From Glaciecola nitratireducens FR1064 (GTDB lineage: Bacteria; Pseudomonadota; Gammaproteobacteria; Enterobacterales; Alteromonadaceae), in NCBI RefSeq assembly GCF_000226565.1, contig NC_016041.1, positions 1,116,001 through 1,180,000 on the forward strand: a DNA stretch of 64,000 nt, in the 5' to 3' direction. Positions 58,727 through 64,000 of this stretch are shown one piece after another (within the stretch, counting starts at the first letter, position 1; every line of letters starts with the position of its first letter). The position numbers were made by a program, and so were the translations under genes. The notes beneath the pieces were generated by a model. That model searched no databases and was not told the DNA's origin. It was given only the letters and a program-made list of their open reading frames with translations.

Positions 58727-59246
58727 TTCAATAATAACTATCACCGCAACACGCTATGACTTCGGTTTAGTAGATTTTTTTAATTACTGCGTTGTACCGC
58801 TTTTGCTTTGTTGGTCTTTACCAAACGGGATTACGCCGAACCTATATTTATTGCAGTTTGCCTTCACCGCAATGTTGAGTATTTGGTTTGTGTATCGAGT
58901 TAGCAGCAATACCAAATTAACAACGCATTTTGCAATATGCATGAGGCAGCAAGAAATACTGCTCTGCGATGCGCCAATGGATAAAATATTTGATAATGAA
59001 AAGCAAAATGCGAATAAATATCTGGACATTGATAATTCAAAAGTCGAAGGGGACTATCAACTAGACTTTCGCTCGCGCTGCACGCAGTTTTGTATATTCT
59101 TAGTATTAGAGTCAAAGCAGCAGAAACTCGAGAGTCAGACGCTCTTATTTAAGTGGCAGCTAAGTGAGCAGCACTACCGAGCGCTTACCTCGGCAATTGC
59201 ACGAAATGCGGCAATAGAATTTAATTTACGCTCGAAACTAACCTAG
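58701..59246 (+). CDS. YgfX (CptA)-like membrane protein
   Basis: About 181 aa, overlapping the sdhE end. A hydrophobic hairpin of two helices near the N-terminus (FFNYCVVPLLLCWSL and LYLLQFAFTAMLSIWFVY) is followed by a soluble domain, the YgfX layout; position after sdhE supports this. The overall match is weak, and the family role (reported as a toxin or FtsZ/MreB inhibitor, or flavoprotein assembly partner) is not settled. The start is uncertain: I use GTG 58701, but ATG 58626 is also open. Confidence 0.7.
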   Translation: MYCKELRFNSIITITATRYDFGLVDFFNYCVVPLLLCWSLPNGITPNLYLLQFAFTAMLSIWFVYRVSSNTKLTTHFAICMRQQEILLCDAPMDKIFDNEKQNANKYLDIDNSKVEGDYQLDFRSRCTQFCIFLVLESKQQKLESQTLLFKWQLSEQHYRALTSAIARNAAIEFNLRSKLT

Positions 59247-59259
59247 GAATACCAAGTAA

Positions 59260-60204
59260 ATGATGAACATGGGCTTATTGAAAGCGGCTATGTACAGTCC
59301 ACAGCGTCTTGATAGTGATGTACCTGTGTTGCCCGAAAACATTGTGCGCAAAGAGATCCAAATAAATACTGTGCACTGTGAGCGATACAATAAGGCTGTG
59401 AATTGGAAGCTAGGTATTGCATCCGTAATACATCCGAATTATTTGCAGGTTTTGTCCCTGCCTATGCAGCTTGAGATGATGATAAACGAACCTTTTCCCT
59501 TTAAACCAATGGGATTGGTGCATTTAGCCAATCATATCGAGGTGAACTACTTACCGGAACAAAATGCTAAATTATTGCTGCAGACATCCTTCAATGGATT
59601 AACGTGGCATAAGAGTGGTTGGGTGTTTGCTCTCTTAAGTGAGGGGTTTGTGAATGGTCAATTGGCTATTTCCGCTACATCTTACTATTTGTCTCGGCAG
59701 CGGCACGCTCAAACTAATAAAAATACCGACTTGACGAGTAATGTGAATATCGATGAAACGAATTCGAAGACCAAAATAGCGCAAAAAAATGTTTCTAATA
59801 TGCCAATAATTAATGAGGTCTTGCCTCCTTTTGATATTAGCTGTGATATGAATTTCCCTCTAGGCATTGGTCGCCAGTATGCACGAGTTTCTGGTGACTT
59901 TAATCCTATTCATCTGACTCGCTGGACGGCAAAATTAATGGGTTTTAAACAGGCGATTGCGCACGGAATGTACTCCAAGGCGCTGTGTATATCAGAGGTC
60001 TTAAAAAAAGAAATGGAAAATAGGAAAGGGGCATTAGCACAAACACCAATGCAGTTTTCTACTCAATTTATACAACCCATTTATTTACCTACGAGCTGTG
60101 AGTTAAACATCAATCGCGGTGGCGATCAGATTGACTTCTCGCTAACGTCAAAAAGTCGCTCTAAAGCAAGAGAGCACTTGCGCACTAAGGTAGTGATTGC
60201 ATAG
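59260..60204 (+). CDS. MaoC-like dehydratase (hot-dog fold)
   Basis: A 314-aa protein with a MaoC/hydratase-2-type C-terminal domain. The signature is YARVSGDFNPIHLTRWTAKLMGFKQAIAHGMYSKA (about 200-240), where the Asp and His of SGDFNPIH are the hydratase residues. The N-terminal half is a second hot-dog-like domain (YLPEQNAKLLLQTSFNGL). It probably hydrates or dehydrates an enoyl thioester; the pathway is unknown. It begins 13 bases after the YgfX-like stop. Confidence 0.87.
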   Translation: MMNMGLLKAAMYSPQRLDSDVPVLPENIVRKEIQINTVHCERYNKAVNWKLGIASVIHPNYLQVLSLPMQLEMMINEPFPFKPMGLVHLANHIEVNYLPEQNAKLLLQTSFNGLTWHKSGWVFALLSEGFVNGQLAISATSYYLSRQRHAQTNKNTDLTSNVNIDETNSKTKIAQKNVSNMPIINEVLPPFDISCDMNFPLGIGRQYARVSGDFNPIHLTRWTAKLMGFKQAIAHGMYSKALCISEVLKKEMENRKGALAQTPMQFSTQFIQPIYLPTSCELNINRGGDQIDFSLTSKSRSKAREHLRTKVVIA

Positions 60205-60280
60205 CACTCGTTGTAAAGAGCTCATCTGCATTACCTGGTTTTTAGCACGCAATACTTTCTGTGTTGGGGGGCTGAGAATC

Positions 60281-61876
60281 TCAAAGTTTCTTTTGAATAA
60301 TAGTTGGCTCTGGTTTTTCAAGCATGTCCGGATAGTCTAGGTTGTAATGCAATCCTCTACTTTCTTTTCTGGCCATAGCGCAGGTCACAATCAGTTGTGC
60401 AACGCATACAAGATTACGCAGCTCCAGCATATTATTGCTGACCTTAAAGTTGCTGTAGTACTCATCAATTTCTTGTTTTAGCAAGTTAATGCGCCGCAAG
60501 GCTCGCTCTAAACGTTTGTTGGTGCGAACAATGCCCACGTAGTCCCACATGAAAAGTCGCAGTTCATGCCAGTTATGTTGAATAATAACAAGTTCATCTG
60601 AGTCGATAACACGGCTTTCATCCCAGGCTTTTATTGGCTCATCAATCCAATCTCCGTCCAAACGATTGATTATGTGTTTAGCGGCGGCATGAGCAAATAC
60701 GATGCATTCCAATAGAGAGTTGCTCGCCATCCTGTTTGCACCGTGCAGGCCAGTATATGCAGCTTCTCCGATGGCATACACATTCTGCAAGTTAGTGCGA
60801 GCATCAAAATCAGTAACGACACCCCCACAGGTATAGTGAGCAGCTGGAACGACGGGTATTGCCTGAGTCGTGATGTCTATTCCCAATGAGCGGCAGCGAC
60901 GGTATATGTTCGGGAAGTGCTTTTTGATGAAATCGTTAGATTTATGGCTGATATCGAGATACATGCAGTCAGCACCGAGACGTTTCATTTCAAAATCAAT
61001 TGCTCTTGCGACAATGTCACGGGGGGCTAAATCGCCTCTTTCATCAAATTTATGCATGAATTTAGTGCCATCTTTGTGGCACAAAAATGCGCCTTCGCCG
61101 CGCAACGCTTCACTAATAAGAAAGTTTCCAGCATCAGGATGAAACAAGCAGGTAGGGTGGAATTGATTAAATTCCATATTGGCTATTCTGCATCCTGCAC
61201 GCCACGCCATTGCGACACCGTCTCCGCTAGATACATCCGGATTTGAAGTGTATTGATAAACTTTGCTTCCACCACCCGTCGCTAGCGTAGTGAATCGTGA
61301 TCTGATCACTTCAACGCGCTCTTTTTTACGGTTCCAAACATAGGCACCGACACAATGGTCCGGCGTCGTCGTACTTTTAATTAGGTCAATCGCATTATAG
61401 CGCTCGAACAAGTGTATGTTGGGGTGGTTCGCGACATTGTCCGACAGTGTTTCTTGCACTGCGGCGCCAGTTGCATCTGCAGCATGTAGAATTCTTCTGT
61501 GGCTGTGGCCACCTTCTCGCGTGAGATGAAACTTAGTTTCACCACTCTCGCTCTTCTCTTGATCGAAAGGAACACCTTTATTGATTAACCACTCCATGCT
61601 CTCTTTTGCATTGCGTGCAGTAAATGCAACGACAGCTTCATCGCAAAGTCCGGCGCCGGCATCTAAAGTGTCTTTGATGTGACTTTCGATAGAGTCCGTG
61701 TCGTCAAAAACAGCAGCAATACCGCCTTGCGCATAGCGCGTGCTACCCTCGTTGATGTCGCTTTTGCTGAGGACGATAACGTCACAATATTCAGCCATTT
61801 TGAGTGCAAGGCTTAAACCTGCAGCGCCGCTGCCTACGATTAATAAATCGCAGCGGTGTTCAATTGTTTGAGACAT
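60281..61876 (-). CDS. nadB: L-aspartate oxidase
   Basis: FAD enzyme that oxidises aspartate to iminoaspartate, the first step of de novo NAD synthesis. The FAD motif is [15 protein letters not shown] at the N-terminus. Also seen are [22 protein letters not shown] and [21 protein letters not shown]. The ATG at 61876 gives 531 aa and lines up with E. coli NadB; an ATG 7 codons upstream (61897) is possible, neither having a strong ribosome-binding site. It is divergent from rpoE as in E. coli. Confidence 0.96.
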   Translation of the reverse strand: MSQTIEHRCDLLIVGSGAAGLSLALKMAEYCDVIVLSKSDINEGSTRYAQGGIAAVFDDTDSIESHIKDTLDAGAGLCDEAVVAFTARNAKESMEWLINKGVPFDQEKSESGETKFHLTREGGHSHRRILHAADATGAAVQETLSDNVANHPNIHLFERYNAIDLIKSTTTPDHCVGAYVWNRKKERVEVIRSRFTTLATGGGSKVYQYTSNPDVSSGDGVAMAWRAGCRIANMEFNQFHPTCLFHPDAGNFLISEALRGEGAFLCHKDGTKFMHKFDERGDLAPRDIVARAIDFEMKRLGADCMYLDISHKSNDFIKKHFPNIYRRCRSLGIDITTQAIPVVPAAHYTCGGVVTDFDARTNLQNVYAIGEAAYTGLHGANRMASNSLLECIVFAHAAAKHIINRLDGDWIDEPIKAWDESRVIDSDELVIIQHNWHELRLFMWDYVGIVRTNKRLERALRRINLLKQEIDEYYSNFKVSNNMLELRNLVCVAQLIVTCAMARKESRGLHYNLDYPDMLEKPEPTIIQKKL

Positions 61877-61982
61877 AGATTGTTTTTCAAGTAACATGTA
61901 GAATTGTGATGTATCGCCATACTAATCATCTAGTAAAAAATTACAACTAGTGGTTATTTATAAATTATTTTAGCTGTATATC

Positions 61983-62009
61983 GAACTTATCCAACAAGTG
62001 TCTGTCTAT
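61983..62009 (+). promoter_or_regulatory. Sigma-E-type promoter of the rpoE operon
   Basis: GAACTT (61983-61988) and TCTAT (62005-62009) are spaced 16 bp, matching the sigma-E pattern GAACTT-N16-TCTRA closely. It is 52 bases upstream of rpoE, implying autoregulation. Confidence 0.72.
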
Positions 62010-62060
62010 TACTACACTTGCATGAGCCATAAGTGATGTTTTTTAGGAGTAGTGGCTCGA

Positions 62061-62639
62061 ATGAGCGAGCAAAAGACCGATCAAGAATTAGTTGAACAGG
62101 TACAGAAAGGCAATAAGAACGCTTTTAACTTGTTAGTTATTCGTCATCAGAATAAAGTGATGAATATTGTAGCAAGGTACGTGAAGAACAGTGGGGACGT
62201 CGCGGATGTAACGCAAGAGGCGTTTATAAAGGCTTACAGAGCGTTACCCAACTTTAGAGGCGAAAGTGCCTTCTACACTTGGCTGTATAGGATAGCGGTA
62301 AACAGTGCAAAAAATTATTTAACATCTCAGGGGCGAAAGCCACCAGCAAGTGATGTTGACGCGAGTGAAGCTGATTATTACGATGGAAGCGACGCATTAA
62401 AGGAAAATAATTCTCCAGAACGTGCTTTGCTATCCGACGAATTACAGCAAAAACTATTCGCAACAATTGACGCGCTACCCGAAGATTTACGTTCGGCAAT
62501 TACGTTGCGTGAAATTGAAGGACTAAGCTATGAAGAGATAGCTGCAGTGATGGAATGTCCGGTTGGGACAGTACGATCAAGAATTTTTAGAGCACGAGAA
62601 GCAATTGACAAAGTTATATTGCCTTTGGTGCAAACATAA
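62061..62639 (+). CDS. rpoE: RNA polymerase sigma-E factor
   Basis: Extracytoplasmic-function sigma factor for envelope stress. Region 2 (FNLLVIRHQNKVMNIVARYVKNSGDVADVTQEAFIKAYRAL) and region 4 (LPEDLRSAITLREIEGLSYEEIAAVMECPVGTVRSRIFRAREAID) are nearly identical to E. coli RpoE. I use ATG 62061 (192 aa, as in E. coli; AGGAG 11 bases upstream) rather than the GTG at 62052, which is too near the ribosome-binding site. It is followed by its anti-sigma factor. Confidence 0.97.
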   Translation: MSEQKTDQELVEQVQKGNKNAFNLLVIRHQNKVMNIVARYVKNSGDVADVTQEAFIKAYRALPNFRGESAFYTWLYRIAVNSAKNYLTSQGRKPPASDVDASEADYYDGSDALKENNSPERALLSDELQQKLFATIDALPEDLRSAITLREIEGLSYEEIAAVMECPVGTVRSRIFRAREAIDKVILPLVQT

Positions 62640-62709
62640 ACACGGTTGATTATATTATCGGCTATAAGCCAATGTATCCATTAGCGGTGTTAAAGTAGGA
62701 ATGTGTTAT

Positions 62710-63321
62710 ATGACGCAACAGCATGAAAAATTATCAGCATTTTTAGACGGTGAGCACCAAGACTCTGAGATAGCGTTAAGCTTGACTCAAGATTCTGAAC
62801 TCGCCGACAAGTGGAAACGTTATCACTTGGCTCGAGACTGCATTCGCAACGAAATGAGTGTCGACATTCACTTTGATGTTAGTGCTCAAATTGCGAAGAA
62901 GTTGGAACACGAGCTGCCAATGGTTGCACCAAAACGCACTTGGCGTGAGCTTCCAGTGGTGGCGAGTGTAATTCCTTTGGTTAAACAGAGTGGTCAACTA
63001 GCTGTTGCCGCATGCGCAACCGCTGTGATGATATTTAGTTATCAGTCTTACAACCAACCAGAAGAGTCACAGCCATTCTTAACCGCACCGACTGGCTTCG
63101 GCCCACAAGGCGGATTGGCTCCTGTAAGCTTGAACACGAGTGAGAGCGTTGACCGCGAAGGTATGGCGATATTGCTGGAACAGCAACGTCAAATTAATGC
63201 TTTGATTGAAGATCATCAGCGTCAACTTAAACTAAAGAATGCTGGGCAAAGTAAGAAATTAGAGACAGAAAACCTAGACTCGAGTATAGAACAAGTAGAA
63301 AAAGCGCAAGCACAGAAGTAG
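62710..63321 (+). CDS. rseA: Sigma-E negative regulatory protein RseA
   Basis: Inner-membrane anti-sigma factor, cleaved by DegS and RseP under stress. The N-terminal sigma-binding domain (EKLSAFLDGE...WKRYHLARDCIRNEM) is typical. One transmembrane helix lies at about 95-112 (GQLAVAACATAVMIF), and the periplasmic part binds RseB. The second of two close ATGs (62710) has AGGA 9 bases upstream and is preferred to 62701. It has 203 aa (E. coli 216). Confidence 0.93.
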   Translation: MTQQHEKLSAFLDGEHQDSEIALSLTQDSELADKWKRYHLARDCIRNEMSVDIHFDVSAQIAKKLEHELPMVAPKRTWRELPVVASVIPLVKQSGQLAVAACATAVMIFSYQSYNQPEESQPFLTAPTGFGPQGGLAPVSLNTSESVDREGMAILLEQQRQINALIEDHQRQLKLKNAGQSKKLETENLDSSIEQVEKAQAQK

Positions 63322-63343
63322 TATGATAATTGGAGTAAAAGAC

Positions 63344-64000
63344 GTGATTACTAGAGCGAGTATCGGCAATGTGCTCTGTAAGCGGGGTTTGCTTCTTATT
63401 ATTTTGGGAATGCTTGCGTCTATTTCTTTTTCAAGTTCGGCGGTCACTATTTTGACCGCGCAAGAGCAAGTAAATCAACAAGCGCAAGAAACCAAGAAAG
63501 AAAACAAAATACTCAGTTCAGAAACCCAGCAGGCGGTAGCGCGTGAGATTGCTCAGGGCGTGCTGAACGGAGGCGAGACTTTCGATCCTTTATCCGCTAT
63601 AAGCTGGTTGACTCGTCTTTCAAGACAAACCTCAAGCTTAAATTACGAAATATCGTTTGTGTTAAATATACCAGGCAAAGATGCTCAACCATTTTTATGG
63701 CGACATGCCAAAGTCGACGAGAGTACTCAAATAGAACAGCTTAGTTTGTTGAATGGCCCCGGTTTTGAAAATATACGGGTCAATGGTGTGGTCAGCGTTT
63801 TTCAGCCTGGATACCCTGCTTACAGTATGTACGGTAGTGCTATAGATGGGCCCATACCGTATGCCTTACTTCATGAACCTGATAAGCTCCTGAAGAGTTA
63901 TCAATTCCTCTTAGTAGGCAGAAACCGAATATCAGGCCGCTCGGCTCAACAAATCAGAATTACTAGCACGGATAAAACGCGCTACGGTTATAATTTGTGG
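63344..64000 (+). CDS. rseB: Sigma-E regulatory protein RseB, N-terminal part
   Basis: The periplasmic partner of RseA that senses lipopolysaccharide intermediates and shields RseA. The window contains about the first 219 codons; the gene runs off the end. A signal peptide is visible (about 14-35, LLLIILGMLASISFSSSA), then the lipoprotein-carrier-like fold (WLTRLSRQTSSLNYEISFVL...GPIPYALLHEPDKLLKSYQFLLVGRNRISGR). The GTG at 63344 has GGAG 8 bases upstream and is preferred to the ATG at 63323. Confidence 0.93.
   Translation, partial: MITRASIGNVLCKRGLLLIILGMLASISFSSSAVTILTAQEQVNQQAQETKKENKILSSETQQAVAREIAQGVLNGGETFDPLSAISWLTRLSRQTSSLNYEISFVLNIPGKDAQPFLWRHAKVDESTQIEQLSLLNGPGFENIRVNGVVSVFQPGYPAYSMYGSAIDGPIPYALLHEPDKLLKSYQFLLVGRNRISGRSAQQIRITSTDKTRYGYNLW

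Overview
The window is a 64 kb chromosomal segment of a Gammaproteobacterium, most probably an Alteromonadales (Alteromonadaceae-like) marine bacterium. The basis is gene content and order: ndk-rlmN-pilF-rodZ-ispG-hisS-yfgM-bamB-der, tig-clpP-clpX-lon-hupB-ppiD, rpsT/murJ-ribF-ileS-lspA-fkpB-ispH followed by a pilVWX-Y1-E operon, and nadB/rpoE-rseA-rseB, together with an NhaD antiporter and AT-rich non-coding DNA. No identification beyond that level is claimed. Almost all of it is housekeeping backbone; accessory material is confined to a few intergenic patches.

Layout. 1-9963: the 3' end of ndk, then a rightward block for rRNA/tRNA methylation, pilus assembly, cell shape, isoprenoids, histidyl-tRNA, outer-membrane assembly and ribosome GTPase. 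9964-10970: a variable patch with a small GIY-YIG nuclease gene framed by 34-bp inverted repeats. 10971-17166 (leftward): nhaD, an ACE-like M2 peptidase, an unknown exported protein, xseA. 17271-20805: guaB-guaA and a small zinc-ribbon protein. 20952-27493 (leftward): TrmH-family methylase, pldA, MBL hydrolase, proS, trmO, DUF1415, folD. 27627-28269: a five-tRNA operon (Pro-Arg-His-Leu-Pro). 28395-28800: a palindromic repeat and three 86-bp tandem repeats. 29046-37632: proteostasis block tig-clpPX-lon-hupB-ppiD. 37792-38604: an unlisted 55-aa membrane protein and rpsT, both leftward. 38883-46298: murJ, ribF, ileS, lspA, fkpB, ispH. 46485-53167: type IV pilus minor pilins and the PilY1 adhesin. 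53400-55226: unknown exported protein, VOC protein, FimT-like pilin. 55498-64000: nadE-glnB, ygfZ-slyD divergent from sdhE-ygfX-MaoC, nadB, and the sigma-E operon rpoE-rseA-rseB (cut by the window end).

Functional links. The proteostasis block carries a clear sigma-32-type promoter before lon; the rpoE operon carries a sigma-E-type promoter that would make it autoregulated. PilF in the first block and PilV/W/X/Y1/E in the later block serve the same type IV pilus. IspG and IspH are the last two enzymes of the MEP isoprenoid pathway. LspA, RseA/B, BamB, PldA and PpiD are all envelope functions. NadB and NadE act in NAD synthesis, and nadE is paired with the nitrogen sensor gene glnB.

The most unusual items are the inverted-repeat-bounded GIY-YIG unit, the 86-bp tandem array with an inverted partial copy, a palindrome family present at two loci, and a PilY1 whose von Willebrand A domain is split by two tandem homologous beta-sandwich-like modules. 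No CRISPR array, prophage, complete insertion sequence or defence island was seen.
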